Positions 25,786 through 35,125 of a stretch of 37,090 nucleotides of DNA are shown here, one piece after another. Origin of the DNA: an uncultured Porphyromonadaceae bacterium (GTDB lineage Bacteria > Bacteroidota > Bacteroidia > Bacteroidales > Muribaculaceae); assembly GCA_947178165.1 (NCBI GenBank), contig CAMWXH010000019.1:1-37090 (forward strand). The letters run 5' to 3'. Both the position numbers and the translations under genes were made by a program. How positions within the stretch are numbered: the stretch's first letter is position 1; every line of letters begins with the position of its first letter. The notes under the pieces were generated by a model, which saw nothing but the letters and a program-made list of their open reading frames with translations, searched no databases and was not told the origin of the DNA.

Positions 25786-25816
25786 CAAATTTAATGTAAA
25801 CTTTTTAAAATTACAA
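25786..25816 (-). promoter_or_regulatory. cdsA promoter
   Basis: On the minus strand TTG (complement of 25814-25816), 20 nt, then TAAATTTG (complement of 25786-25793), identical in spacing and -7 sequence to the promoter at 6802-6832. The -33 element lies directly next to the lpxA terminator stem. Confidence 0.78.
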
Positions 25817-25817
25817 T

Positions 25818-25847
25818 AAAAAGGAACGGTTTAAACCGCTCCTTTTT
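25818..25847 (-). terminator. Terminator of the RND-lpxA operon
   Basis: Arms AAAAAGGAACGG (25818-25829) and CCGCTCCTTTTT (25836-25847) pair over 12 bp with one mismatched or weak pair around TTTAAA. T-runs on either strand make it symmetric. It is 69 nt past the lpxA stop. Confidence 0.88.
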
Positions 25848-25915
25848 ATGTTGATCTGACCATTGGACTTTATTTCGAACAGTCCATTTGGCCAAAAAGG
25901 GAAATTTGCTTTCTC

Positions 25916-26710
25916 TTATTCCTCGCTTATATCGGGCAAAGCCGCAAGTTTGTAGTTGTGGCCTTTAAGGAAGTCAAGTATCTCCTGTCTTTCCTTGCTG
26001 TCGTCCACATCTGAGACGATTCTCTTATAGGCATTCCCCGGCGAGGTGTTGGTCTGATAAATGTGACGATAGCATTTGGCGATATCATCAATGATTTCAT
26101 CTGTCTTGCGACCTTTGCGGAGCACGTAAGCATTCACTCCGTAATACTCGATGGGATTGTGAGCCATGATCACAAATGGAGGGACATGGTTGTTAACACG
26201 GCAACCACCCTTGACAAGCACCCATTCACCAATCTCACAATTTTCATGCACAAGGGCATTGGATGAGAGAATGGTAAAGTTATTAATCTTGCAATTTCCT
26301 GCAATTTTAACAGCATTTCCAATCACCACCCAGTCGCCAATTACAGAATCGTGAGCAATATGGCTCTGAGCCATGATGAAGGAATTGTTGCCGATTTTAG
26401 TCTCTCCTCCCGGGAAGATGCTTCTGTTTATGATCACATGTTCGCGGATTTTATTATTATCACCTATCACGACATAGCTGTCGTCACCTTTCCAACGGAA
26501 ATCCTGCGGAGATGCTGAGATGATACACCCGTCAAAGAAAACATTACCCTTTCCAATGCGGGCACCTGAAAGAATGCTGACATGCGGGCAGACAACACAA
26601 TCATCTCCTATCACCACATTCTTATCGATGTATGCAAAAGCGCTGATTGTCACATTATCGCCTATTTCAGCATCGGGATGCACGAATGCTAACGGACTAA
26701 TTTTTGACAT
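25916..26710 (-). CDS. lpxA: LpxA-type acyl-ACP--UDP-GlcNAc O-acyltransferase
   Basis: 264 residues of left-handed beta-helix (hexapeptide repeats such as PDAEIGDNVTISAFAYIDKN and IGDDCVVCPHVSILSG) followed by a helical C-terminal domain from about residue 200. LpxA-specific landmarks are ASPQDFRWKGD (SxxQDxKxxG), IGDNNKIREHVIINR, the catalytic-His block SHIAHDSVIGD, SSNALVHENCEIGEWVLVKGG and NHVPPFVIMAHNP. It would add the 3-hydroxyacyl chain in the first step of lipid A synthesis. It is not next to lpxD or lpxC-fabZ, which accompany the main lpxA in Bacteroidetes. It starts 23 nt after the efflux operon's outer-membrane factor, so it may be a second LpxA paralogue. The acyl-length or sugar specificity is unknown. 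Confidence 0.85.
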   Translation of the reverse strand: MSKISPLAFVHPDAEIGDNVTISAFAYIDKNVVIGDDCVVCPHVSILSGARIGKGNVFFDGCIISASPQDFRWKGDDSYVVIGDNNKIREHVIINRSIFPGGETKIGNNSFIMAQSHIAHDSVIGDWVVIGNAVKIAGNCKINNFTILSSNALVHENCEIGEWVLVKGGCRVNNHVPPFVIMAHNPIEYYGVNAYVLRKGRKTDEIIDDIAKCYRHIYQTNTSPGNAYKRIVSDVDDSKERQEILDFLKGHNYKLAALPDISEE

Positions 26711-26733
26711 AGTATATGGATTTTAAGTTTCTA

Positions 26734-28110
26734 CTATCGTCCACCGCCTACAGCCTGATAAAGGCTTATAAGGGCCGACACTTTATTATGCCAGCAGGTC
26801 AGGCTGGCCAGCTGTGCGCTCAGAAGACTTGAGCGGGCAGTCAGCACCTCAAGATAGGTGGTTTTCTGGTCGAGTGTAAACAGCTCCTGGGTATATTCTA
26901 CTGATTTTTCAAGACTCTCCACCTGTTTTATGAGTGCAACGCGCTTCTCTTCGCTTGCCTTGTATTTGGCCAAAGCATCGCTGACATCAGCACTTGCAGT
27001 GAGGACCGCAGTCTCAAAAGCATTCATAGCTTTTTCCTGTTGGGCCTTGGCAACCTCAAGGTTTGCAATGTTCTGTCCCCTTGAGAAGATGGGGGCAGAT
27101 AATTGGCCGGCAAGCTGAATGAACCATTTTCCGGGATTGGTCAGCATCCCTCCCACAAGGTTTGTGAATCCACCTTGAGCAGAGATGTTAAGGGATGGGT
27201 AGAATGCGGCGCGTGCGCTATTAGTGGCATAATATGCAGCCGCGAGGCCTCTTTCAGCCGCCCTCACATCGGGACGTGCCGCAAGATAACATACAGGCAC
27301 TCCCTGTTCCAACGCAACCGGAAGATTAAAATCAAGATCTGAGCTCACGCTCCATTCTTTGGGATAAACACCCATGAGGAGCGACAGAGAATTTTGAGTG
27401 GTCTTGATGGCCTCTTCGATATCCGGGATTGAAGCAAGGATGCTATAATAGTTAGCTTCACTCTGCACAACAGCCGCCTCATTGGTATAAGCCGCCTCCT
27501 TCATCAGTTTCATCGATTCAACCTGGTCTTTCCAGATTTCAGAGGTGCGACGGGTAAGGTCGAGCTGTTGGTTAAGGAGCATCAGGGCATAATACGTGTT
27601 GGCAACACCACAGATTATCTGTGAACGCACCGCCTGCTCATACTCCATCATCTGTTCCTTTGTGACTTGAGCGCCTCGTTTCCGGTTCAGAATCTTTGCA
27701 AACACATCTATCTCCCAATTCACTGCCAAAGGAATGGTATAAGACCAGTTCATGTGGCTTCCTCCATAGCTTGACGTTCCGCCATTAGGAGTAAGAGCCA
27801 AAGAGGGGAGATAACTCAGTTTTGCTCCCTTTAATTGAGAGTGTGCAATCTCGACATTTAGACGTGCATCTTCGAGATTCTGGTTATTGTCGAGTGCCAT
27901 TCGAATATATGACTGCAGGGTGGGATCGGTGAACACCTTTTCCCAGCCAAGATAGGAGAGTGAGGCCGAATCCACACTCTCAGTTGCCTTGCGGAAATCC
28001 GAAACATATACATTATTATCGGAAGGCAGGTCATATTTCTTATAGATGTTACAGCTGCACAAGGTGCCCAAGGCAGTCAACATCAAGGAATATTTAATTA
28101 TTTTATTCAT
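26734..28110 (-). CDS. RND efflux outer-membrane factor (NodT family lipoprotein)
   Basis: 458-residue TolC-like channel that carries substrates out across the outer membrane. The signal has a lipobox, LCSC, followed by NIYKKYDLP, the usual start of NodT/OprM-type proteins. Two OEP repeats are visible. The first contains DNNQNLEDARLNVEIAHSQLKGAKLSYLPSL and the second RPDVRAAERGLAAAYYATNSARAAFYPSLNISAQGG. Long helices (YKASEEKRVALIKQVESLEKSVEYTQELF) form the periplasmic tunnel. Third gene of the adaptor-pump-channel operon, with a 63-nt gap holding a hairpin before it and lpxA 23 nt after it. Confidence 0.94.
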   Translation of the reverse strand: MNKIIKYSLMLTALGTLCSCNIYKKYDLPSDNNVYVSDFRKATESVDSASLSYLGWEKVFTDPTLQSYIRMALDNNQNLEDARLNVEIAHSQLKGAKLSYLPSLALTPNGGTSSYGGSHMNWSYTIPLAVNWEIDVFAKILNRKRGAQVTKEQMMEYEQAVRSQIICGVANTYYALMLLNQQLDLTRRTSEIWKDQVESMKLMKEAAYTNEAAVVQSEANYYSILASIPDIEEAIKTTQNSLSLLMGVYPKEWSVSSDLDFNLPVALEQGVPVCYLAARPDVRAAERGLAAAYYATNSARAAFYPSLNISAQGGFTNLVGGMLTNPGKWFIQLAGQLSAPIFSRGQNIANLEVAKAQQEKAMNAFETAVLTASADVSDALAKYKASEEKRVALIKQVESLEKSVEYTQELFTLDQKTTYLEVLTARSSLLSAQLASLTCWHNKVSALISLYQAVGGGR

Positions 28111-28128
28111 TATTCTTTCTATAAGGAT

Positions 28129-28162
28129 GTATGGCGGAAGGGCCTTTCCCTCCCTGCCATAC
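28129..28162 (-). other. Intercistronic hairpin between the pump and channel genes
   Basis: Perfect 7-bp arms GTATGGC (28129-28135) and GCCATAC (28156-28162), with inner pairing AGGG/CCCT. No T-run follows on the minus strand. Such a stem may protect the upstream message or lower channel expression relative to the pump. Confidence 0.55.
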
Positions 28163-28173
28163 GAGTTTATAGC

Positions 28174-31100
28174 TTAGTCTTGTTTAAAACTGTATTGCTC
28201 AATTTCAGATGAGATGCCGCTGTTGTCGGTATCTTTCCATTTCGGAGGAGTGATTTTCTCCTGTATGAGCTGGAAGGCTACGAAGAGGGAAGGCACAACA
28301 AGAACCTGCAAAATCATACCAATCAACATACCACCAACAGCACCTGTTCCGAGCGCGATATAACCATTTGCACCTGCACCCGAAGCAAACATCATCGGAA
28401 GAAGACCGATAATCATTGCGAGCGAGGTCATAAGGATAGGACGCAAACGGTCGGATGCTCCCTGAATAGCTGAATTGACAATGCTAAGGCCTGTCCTGCG
28501 GCGTTCAAGCGCAAACTCAACGATAAGGATAGCATTCTTGGCAAGAAGGCCAATCAACATAATCAAAGCAATCTGCAGATAGATGTTATTGTCGATTCCC
28601 ATTATCTTGGCGAAGATGAACGAGCCCATCAAGCCGAAAGGCACGGAGAGAATAACGGCAAACGGAATGATGTAACTTTCATATTGGGCACTCAAGATAA
28701 GATAAACGAAGAGAAGCACTAATGCAAACACATATCCAGTTGTTCCGCTACCGCTCTTAACCTCCTCACGCGACATACCTGCATATTCAAAACCGAATCC
28801 TGTAGGAAGAGTCTGGGCGGCAACCTGTGCAACAGCGTCAAGTGCCTGACCGGAAGAATAGCCGGCAGCCGGATTACCTGTAACTGAAATTGAGGTGAAC
28901 ATGTTGAAGCGGTTAATGATATCAGGACCATAAACCCTTGTAAGCTTCACGAAGTTATCAATCGGAGCCATCTCTGATCCGTTACGAACCTTTATCCTTC
29001 TCAATGTTTCGGGTGATACCCTTGACTCAGGATTGGCCTGCATCATAACGCGATAAAGCTTTCCAAATTTATTAAAGTTGGAGATATACATACCTCCGTA
29101 ATATCCCTGCAATGCAGAAAGGATAGCATTTTGAGTCAATCCGGCTTGCTTGATCTTAGCTACATCAAGTTCAACCATATATTGAGGGAAGGTCGGGTTG
29201 AATGTAGAGTAGGCCATAGCGATTTCCGGACGCGCATTAAGCGCCGCGATAAACTGCTGATAGACCTTGAAGAAATTATCAAGCGAACCACCTGTCTTAT
29301 CCTGAAGGCGCAGCTCAAAACCGTTGGTTGCACCATAACCGGAAATCATAGGGGGCTTGAAGAACATTATGGTACCATCTTTTATTATCGATGTCTTCTG
29401 GAAAAGCTGGCCCACAACAGCATTAGCGCTTTCAGTGGCTTCATCACGTTCCGACCAGTTCTTAAGCTTGATAATAAATGAACCATAAGTGTTGCCTTGA
29501 CCTCCGATAAAGCTATATCCGGTGATGGCATTTCGGATTGCAATAGCCGGAATTGTTCCGCAGATACTATCCACTTTATCCATCACAGCTTTAGTGCGTT
29601 CCTGAGATGTTGCCGGGGGCATGTTAACAACACCCATAATCGAACCTGTATCCTCTTCAGGAACAAGGCCTGTCGGGGTGATTGCCATAAGGAATACGAG
29701 AATGGCAATAGAGGCCACTACAGTTAACGCACCGGTAATTTTATGGCGGATAAACCATCCTGACAATTTAGAATAAACTGAGTGCAGTTTTCCAAAAGCT
29801 TTGTTGAATGCCTCCTTGAAATCTTTGGTGAATATACCGATTACAGCCAGGACTGCTACTACACAAGCAATGACGCTTTCTGCAATATTTTCAAATTCAT
29901 ACCATCCGAGCACAAGGAACACAATCGCAGCGACAAGAAGGATAAAGGTGACAATAGGGGGGAATCTTAAAGATGCTCTCTTCTTATATGTCTCCTTGAC
30001 AACCTCACCTGCTGTGGAATAAGCATCTTTCATTCTCTCGGAAAGAGAAGGCGTTTCCTCTCCCTCTTTTACATGAGGTTTAAGGAAAATTGCACAAAGC
30101 GCAGGGGTTAGAGTCAAAGCGTTGATTGCAGAAAGGAAGATGGCCATAGCCATTGTCAAACCGAATTGACGATAGAACACACCTGATGTGCCTCCCATGA
30201 ACGAAACCGGGATAAACACCAGCATCATTACCAATGTGATGGAGATAAGAGCAGATGTGATTTCGTTCATTGCATCTATGGCCGCCCGCTTAGATGAAGC
30301 ATAGCCTTGGTCAAGCTTGGCATGGACGGCCTCCACCACCACAATGGCATCGTCAACCACAATAGCAATTGCCAGCACAAGTGCTGAAAGAGTGAGAAGA
30401 TTGATTGAGAACCCAAAAATATTAAGCAGGAAGAACGTACCGATAAGAGCCACAGGTATGGCAATCATCGGTATGATAGTTGAGCGGAAGTCCTGAAGGA
30501 ATACGAAAACAACAAGGAACACAAGCACAAACGCCTCGATGAGTGTCTTTATCACCTCATGAATGGAGGCAAAAAGGAACTCATTGACATTCATTGTGGT
30601 TGTGATCTTTATACCCTTAGGAGCCTCCTTCTGGAATTTGTCAAGCTCCGCCTGAATGTCATTAACAACCTGGGTTGCATTTGAACCGGCCGCCTGGAAC
30701 ACGATAGCGGCACATCCAATGTGTCCGTTGATTGTGGCATGGAAACCGTATGACAGACGACCAAGTTCAACATCTGCAACATCCTTAAGACGGAGCATGT
30801 TTCCGTCAGGAAGGGCGCGGATGATGATATCCTCAAATTCTTTCTCGTCGGTGAGACGTCCTTTGTAACGCATCACATACTGATAGCTCTGATTTCCCTG
30901 CTCACCAAACTGACCCGGCGCCGCTTCTATGTTCTGCTCACTCAAGGCGGCAGTGACATCAGATGGCATCAAGGAATATTGAGCCATGACATCAGGCTTG
31001 AGCCAGATACGCATACTGTAATCGGCACCAAGCACCATGGCATCACCTACACCTGACACACGCTTGATGACAGGAACGATATTAATTGCCATATAGTTTT

Positions 31101-31566
31101 CGATGAATTCCTCGGTATATTTGTTGTCATCCGAGTAAACATCGAACACCATAAGCATCGATGACTGACGTTTCTGCGTGATCACACCAACCTGATTAAC
31201 CTCCGAGGGGAGGAAAGAAGCAGCTTTCGCCACACGGTTCTGAACATCGACGGCAGCCATATCAGGATCAGTCCCGGGCTTAAAATATACCTGGATCTGA
31301 GCGGAACCGTTGTTGGCAGCTGTAGAATACATATAGTCCATGTTTTCCGCACCGTTTATCTGCTCCTCAATCGGGGCTATAACCGAATTAAGCACAGCCT
31401 GTGCGTTTGCACCGGAGTAGGTGGTGGAAACCATGATTGTTGGAGGCGCAATATCGGGATATTGCTCAATGGGAAGCGAAAATAGACCCAAGATACCGAA
31501 AATCACGATAAATATCGAGATAACGGTTGAAAGGACCGGACGCTTTATAAAAGTTGATACATTCAT
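28174..31566 (-). CDS. HAE1-family RND efflux pump with two extra membrane helices
   Basis: Proton-driven inner-membrane pump of the AcrB type, working with the adaptor and channel in the same operon. N-terminal MNVSTFIKRPVLSTVISIF, the proton-relay pair VVDDAIVVVEA (Asp405-Asp406) in TM4, the relay Lys in GLLAKNAILIVEFALERR in TM10 and SAQYESYIIPFAVILSVPFG all match. Length is 1130 residues against about 1040-1050 for AcrB. The excess is in the central cytoplasmic loop between TM6 and TM7 (about residues 515-600), which carries two additional hydrophobic segments (about 535-556 and 561-580) flanked by basic and amphipathic stretches. Substrates cannot be told from sequence. The pump starts 21 nt after the adaptor. 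Confidence 0.95.
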   Translation of the reverse strand: MNVSTFIKRPVLSTVISIFIVIFGILGLFSLPIEQYPDIAPPTIMVSTTYSGANAQAVLNSVIAPIEEQINGAENMDYMYSTAANNGSAQIQVYFKPGTDPDMAAVDVQNRVAKAASFLPSEVNQVGVITQKRQSSMLMVFDVYSDDNKYTEEFIENYMAINIVPVIKRVSGVGDAMVLGADYSMRIWLKPDVMAQYSLMPSDVTAALSEQNIEAAPGQFGEQGNQSYQYVMRYKGRLTDEKEFEDIIIRALPDGNMLRLKDVADVELGRLSYGFHATINGHIGCAAIVFQAAGSNATQVVNDIQAELDKFQKEAPKGIKITTTMNVNEFLFASIHEVIKTLIEAFVLVFLVVFVFLQDFRSTIIPMIAIPVALIGTFFLLNIFGFSINLLTLSALVLAIAIVVDDAIVVVEAVHAKLDQGYASSKRAAIDAMNEITSALISITLVMMLVFIPVSFMGGTSGVFYRQFGLTMAMAIFLSAINALTLTPALCAIFLKPHVKEGEETPSLSERMKDAYSTAGEVVKETYKKRASLRFPPIVTFILLVAAIVFLVLGWYEFENIAESVIACVVAVLAVIGIFTKDFKEAFNKAFGKLHSVYSKLSGWFIRHKITGALTVVASIAILVFLMAITPTGLVPEEDTGSIMGVVNMPPATSQERTKAVMDKVDSICGTIPAIAIRNAITGYSFIGGQGNTYGSFIIKLKNWSERDEATESANAVVGQLFQKTSIIKDGTIMFFKPPMISGYGATNGFELRLQDKTGGSLDNFFKVYQQFIAALNARPEIAMAYSTFNPTFPQYMVELDVAKIKQAGLTQNAILSALQGYYGGMYISNFNKFGKLYRVMMQANPESRVSPETLRRIKVRNGSEMAPIDNFVKLTRVYGPDIINRFNMFTSISVTGNPAAGYSSGQALDAVAQVAAQTLPTGFGFEYAGMSREEVKSGSGTTGYVFALVLLFVYLILSAQYESYIIPFAVILSVPFGLMGSFIFAKIMGIDNNIYLQIALIMLIGLLAKNAILIVEFALERRRTGLSIVNSAIQGASDRLRPILMTSLAMIIGLLPMMFASGAGANGYIALGTGAVGGMLIGMILQVLVVPSLFVAFQLIQEKITPPKWKDTDNSGISSEIEQYSFKQD

Positions 31567-31587
31567 AATTTATTCCGAATGAAAAGA

Positions 31588-32751
31588 TTATTTTTTGGGT
31601 TTGATAACCATCTCATCTTTCACCGTTACACCGACACCTTCGGTCACGATAACATCGCCGGGCTTAAGTCCTCCGGTTACAATATAGTTTTTGCCATCAT
31701 TTTCTTCAGCAATTGTGATAGGTGTGGAATGCACTTTGCTGGAGTCACCCACAACATAACAGAATTTCATATCCTGCACTTCGTAAGTTGCTGACTGGGG
31801 AATAAGAATCGAATTTGTTCTCAAGGAAGGGATCAGCACCTGACCGGTGGCACCGCTTCTAATCATACCGTCGGGGTTAGGGAAAAGTGCTTTTGCAGAT
31901 GCAGAACCGGTTACGGGATCAATCACACCTGAGATTGAAACCACTTTGCCGGGACGGCTATATCTTTCGCCATTTGCGAGAAGAAGAGTCACGGCTGGCA
32001 TCTGAGCGATAGCCTCCTTGATGGAACGCTTTCCATCGTCTGTCATGCTAAGAAGGTCTTTCTCATTAAGCGAGAAATATGCTTCAATATCTGAATTGTT
32101 TGAAAGAATTGTGAGAAGTGACTGAGGAGAGACAAGTGAGCCTTCCTTATTGTCAATCACACCAACCACTCCCGAAACAGGTGCTGTTACTGTTGAATAG
32201 GATAGGTTTTTCTTAGCCGTGATGAGCTGAGCATTGGCCTGACCCAAGCCTGCTTTGGATGCATTAAGCTGGGCTTTAGCCGCATTAAGGGCATCCACAG
32301 AAGTCTGGTAGGCCGAAGCCGAGATTATATTCTTGTCAAGAAGGAGTTTGTTGTTATTTGCATTCGTCTGAGCCGTGTTCACGTTTGCCTGAGCAACGTT
32401 CACCTGGGCTTGCGCTGACTGCACAGCCGCCTCGGCGGCATCAACAGCAGCTTTCAGCGACACCTGATCGATGGTGAATAGCACCTGACCTTTTGAAACG
32501 TGCTGACCTTCCTGAACATGTACTTTTGTGAGGAATCCGGAAATCTGAGGACGTATCTCTACGTCGTTTTCTCCATGAAGAGTGGCAGGAAAACCTGTTT
32601 CGAGTTGGGTATCCTCTTCTCCCACTGTTATAACCGCTAACTCAGGAATCTGAGGTCCTTGCTGCTGCGAATCCTTCCCTTTGCAAGAAGGTAGCAGTAG
32701 TGATGCCGCCAAAATCGGAAGCGTCAATGCATTAAGAGTTCTAATTCTCAT
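31588..32751 (-). CDS. RND efflux periplasmic adaptor (membrane fusion lipoprotein)
   Basis: 387-residue HlyD/AcrA-type adaptor that bridges pump and outer-membrane channel. The lipobox is LPSC (signal ends near residue 23). Then come a lipoyl half-motif with PQISGFLTKVHVQEGQHVSKGQVLF, an alanine-rich coiled-coil hairpin (about residues 95-165, AEAAVQSAQAQVNVAQANVN), the second lipoyl half YSTVTAPVSGVVGVIDNKEGSLV, and beta-barrel and membrane-proximal domains to the end. First gene of the operon. No TetR- or MarR-type regulator is adjacent, so control is by the region at 32752-32970 or elsewhere. Confidence 0.95.
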   Translation of the reverse strand: MRIRTLNALTLPILAASLLLPSCKGKDSQQQGPQIPELAVITVGEEDTQLETGFPATLHGENDVEIRPQISGFLTKVHVQEGQHVSKGQVLFTIDQVSLKAAVDAAEAAVQSAQAQVNVAQANVNTAQTNANNNKLLLDKNIISASAYQTSVDALNAAKAQLNASKAGLGQANAQLITAKKNLSYSTVTAPVSGVVGVIDNKEGSLVSPQSLLTILSNNSDIEAYFSLNEKDLLSMTDDGKRSIKEAIAQMPAVTLLLANGERYSRPGKVVSISGVIDPVTGSASAKALFPNPDGMIRSGATGQVLIPSLRTNSILIPQSATYEVQDMKFCYVVGDSSKVHSTPITIAEENDGKNYIVTGGLKPGDVIVTEGVGVTVKDEMVIKPKK

Positions 32752-32849
32752 ATTGATTTTTTATAATAGTATAGTTTTTCTTCGCGAAATCGTTAAATAT
32801 AAAATGGGATTACCTCCATTTCTCTAACTTTTTAAGTTCTACGTCACTG

Positions 32850-32857
32850 CAAAAATA
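32850..32857 (-). promoter_or_regulatory. Possible -7 element of the RND-lpxA operon
   Basis: The complement of CAAAAATA reads TATTTTTG, matching TAnnTTTG, 98 nt upstream of the adaptor start. No TTG sits at 20 nt, so either the -33 contact is weak or an activator helps. The rest of the 32752-33006 gap is AT-rich with no gene. Confidence 0.45.
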
Positions 32858-32970
32858 GTCATTTTATCTTGTGAAATAAAACTAAATGTCAAAAAATATC
32901 CCTTTTTGACCAATATTCTATACTTTAGGAAACTAATAGTATAAATTTAGTTTTCAAATAAACCAATTAA

Positions 32971-32998
32971 TTAGCCGCAATCTGACCGATGCGGCTAA
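32971..32998 (-). terminator. Hairpin after ftsH, likely terminator
   Basis: Perfect 9-bp arms TTAGCCGCA (32971-32979) and TGCGGCTAA (32990-32998) with a 10-base loop, 8 nt past the ftsH stop. The following minus-strand sequence (TTAATTGGTTTATTT) is only moderately T-rich. Confidence 0.65.
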
Positions 32999-33006
32999 CT
33001 ATTGAG

Positions 33007-35085
33007 CTACTTATTGAAAGGTGGGGGAGTGCCGGGATCGTCATCCTGATCCACGAGAGCCGGTTCCTCCTTTTTCGGTTTCTTTTTCTTTTTATCGAAA
33101 AGAGAATCAAACTCATGTTCATCATTCTCTTTTGCTTCTTGAGCTTTTTTCTCAATATCCTTCTTATTAATTTCCATGATTTCGTCGGTTCTTGACTTCC
33201 ATTGACGTTTGCCAAGAATTTCTTCAACATCATCGTGGAAAATAACCTCCCTTTCTACAAGGAGATCGCGGATCTTGTTATGTTGAGTGGCATATTCCTT
33301 GAGGATATTCTTTGCTCGATCATATTGCTCATTGATGATTCTTTTCACCTCATCATCAATTATCTTGGCAGTCTCCTCGGAATATGGTTTTGTGAAGCCC
33401 ATATCCTGACCTGTTGAATCAGAATAATTAAGATTGGGGAGCTTGTCGCTCATGCCATACACGAGAACAAGAGCGCGTGCAATCTTGGTGCATCGTTCAA
33501 GGTCGTTGCTGGCGCCGGTTCCGACTTCTCCAAGGAACACCTCCTCTGCGGCGCGGCCTCCAAGAAGTCCGCACATTTCATCGAGAAGTGCCTGCGTAGG
33601 CACAATCTGTCGGCCCTCCGGTGCATACCATGCCGCGCCCAATGCACGTCCGCGTGGCACAATGGTGACTTTAAGAAGAGGATTGCCATATTGTGTGAGC
33701 CAGCTTATGGTTGCGTGCCCCGCCTCGTGAGTGGCTATTGATTTCTTCTCGTCGTCAGTTATGATGCGCGATTTCTTCTCAAGACCCCCCACAATACGGT
33801 CGATTGCACCCATGAAGTCATCCCAATCAACTTCTTCCTTCTCGTTTCTTGCGGCAATAAGGGCGGCTTCATTACAAACATTTGCAATATCCGCTCCAGA
33901 AAAACCCTGAGTCTGACGGGCAAGCTGTTCAACATCCAGCTTGCTATTGACCTTGATATTCCTCAAATGCACATTGAAAATCTCAATTCTATCGGTAAGC
34001 TCCGGAAGGTCAACATATATTTGACGGTCAAAACGTCCGGGGCGCAGAAGAGCTTTGTCTAGCATATCGGCACGGTTAGTGGCCGCAAGACAGATCACGC
34101 CATTGTTCGACTGGAAACCATCCATCTCGGTAAGCATGGCATTCAGCGTGTTCTCACGTTCATCATTTGATCCCATATTGGGATTCTTTCCACGAGCTCG
34201 TCCCACAGCATCAATCTCATCGATAAAGATGATGCAGGGAGCTTTCTCCTTGGCTTGTTTGAAAAGGTCGCGAACACGGGCGGCACCTACACCGACAAAC
34301 ATCTCAACGAAGTCGGAACCAGACATGGATAGGAAGGGGACATTCGCTTCGCCGGCAACGGCCTTAGCCAGAAGTGTCTTACCGGTTCCCGGAGGGCCTA
34401 CGAGGAGGGCGCCACGGGGAATCTTAGCTCCTAATTCCGTATAACGCTGAGGATTTTTCAAAAATTCAACTATCTCTTCAATCTCAACTTTAGCCTCAGC
34501 AAGCCCGGCAACGTCTTTGAATGTGACATTTGTCTTATTATTTTTATCAAACACGAGAGCCTTGGATTTGCCGACATTGAAGATTCCACCACCTCCGGCG
34601 CCTCCGCTCATCCTCTTCGACATAAAATACATGAATGCAAAGATAAGAATGATTGGACCAAAATACCAGAAGAGTTTCATAAGGTCGCTCCCTTTTTCAT
34701 AGGTAACCTTTATCTCCGGTTTTCCTTCTGCCCCAAGCGCAGAGTTCCATTGATCAATCTTATCCTGAATTTTATCATTTGAGGGAATGGTAGCTTTAAT
34801 TTTCTTAGCATCCGTGATTCCCATGGCATTCTGGAATTCATATTTCGGGTTCTTTTCACCCTGTTTAGTAAGAAACCCTTCAGCGGTTCCACTTTCCGAG
34901 AAGACTACAATCTTGTCAACATCACCTTGGGCGGCACCCTGTTCAAAGGTTGTCCAATCAACGGTCTTTACCTGTGAACCATCTTGAAAGTAGTAGAGGG
35001 CACATAAAGCAAGGATGATGAGTGCGTAAAACCAGTAGAGGTTTTTAAGCGGACGCTTGTTTCTATTTCTTTTTGGTTGAGCCAT
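33007..35085 (-). CDS. ftsH: ATP-dependent zinc metalloprotease FtsH
   Basis: Membrane-anchored AAA+ protease for misassembled membrane proteins and regulated cytoplasmic substrates. 692 residues: TM1 about 15-33, a periplasmic segment to about 135, TM2 about 138-156, a glycine-rich linker, then the AAA domain with Walker A GPPGTGKT (230-237), Walker B IIFIDEID (285-292) and the second region of homology [19 protein letters not shown]. The zinc protease site is HEAGH (453-457), with the third ligand in [10 protein letters not shown]. The tail is Lys/Glu-rich and ends [12 protein letters not shown]. It starts 40 nt after rsfS, with which it should be co-transcribed. Confidence 0.98.
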   Translation of the reverse strand: MAQPKRNRNKRPLKNLYWFYALIILALCALYYFQDGSQVKTVDWTTFEQGAAQGDVDKIVVFSESGTAEGFLTKQGEKNPKYEFQNAMGITDAKKIKATIPSNDKIQDKIDQWNSALGAEGKPEIKVTYEKGSDLMKLFWYFGPIILIFAFMYFMSKRMSGGAGGGGIFNVGKSKALVFDKNNKTNVTFKDVAGLAEAKVEIEEIVEFLKNPQRYTELGAKIPRGALLVGPPGTGKTLLAKAVAGEANVPFLSMSGSDFVEMFVGVGAARVRDLFKQAKEKAPCIIFIDEIDAVGRARGKNPNMGSNDERENTLNAMLTEMDGFQSNNGVICLAATNRADMLDKALLRPGRFDRQIYVDLPELTDRIEIFNVHLRNIKVNSKLDVEQLARQTQGFSGADIANVCNEAALIAARNEKEEVDWDDFMGAIDRIVGGLEKKSRIITDDEKKSIATHEAGHATISWLTQYGNPLLKVTIVPRGRALGAAWYAPEGRQIVPTQALLDEMCGLLGGRAAEEVFLGEVGTGASNDLERCTKIARALVLVYGMSDKLPNLNYSDSTGQDMGFTKPYSEETAKIIDDEVKRIINEQYDRAKNILKEYATQHNKIRDLLVEREVIFHDDVEEILGKRQWKSRTDEIMEINKKDIEKKAQEAKENDEHEFDSLFDKKKKKPKKEEPALVDQDDDPGTPPPFNK

Positions 35086-35125
35086 TATTAATTATAGTGT
35101 AGGTTACTATTCAAAATCGGTGTTA

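Noticed and set aside
32752..33006. Search for a regulator gene or riboswitch upstream of the efflux operon.
   Set aside because: No reading frame of useful length on either strand and no recognisable riboswitch fold. Only a -7 match and the ftsH hairpin are seen.
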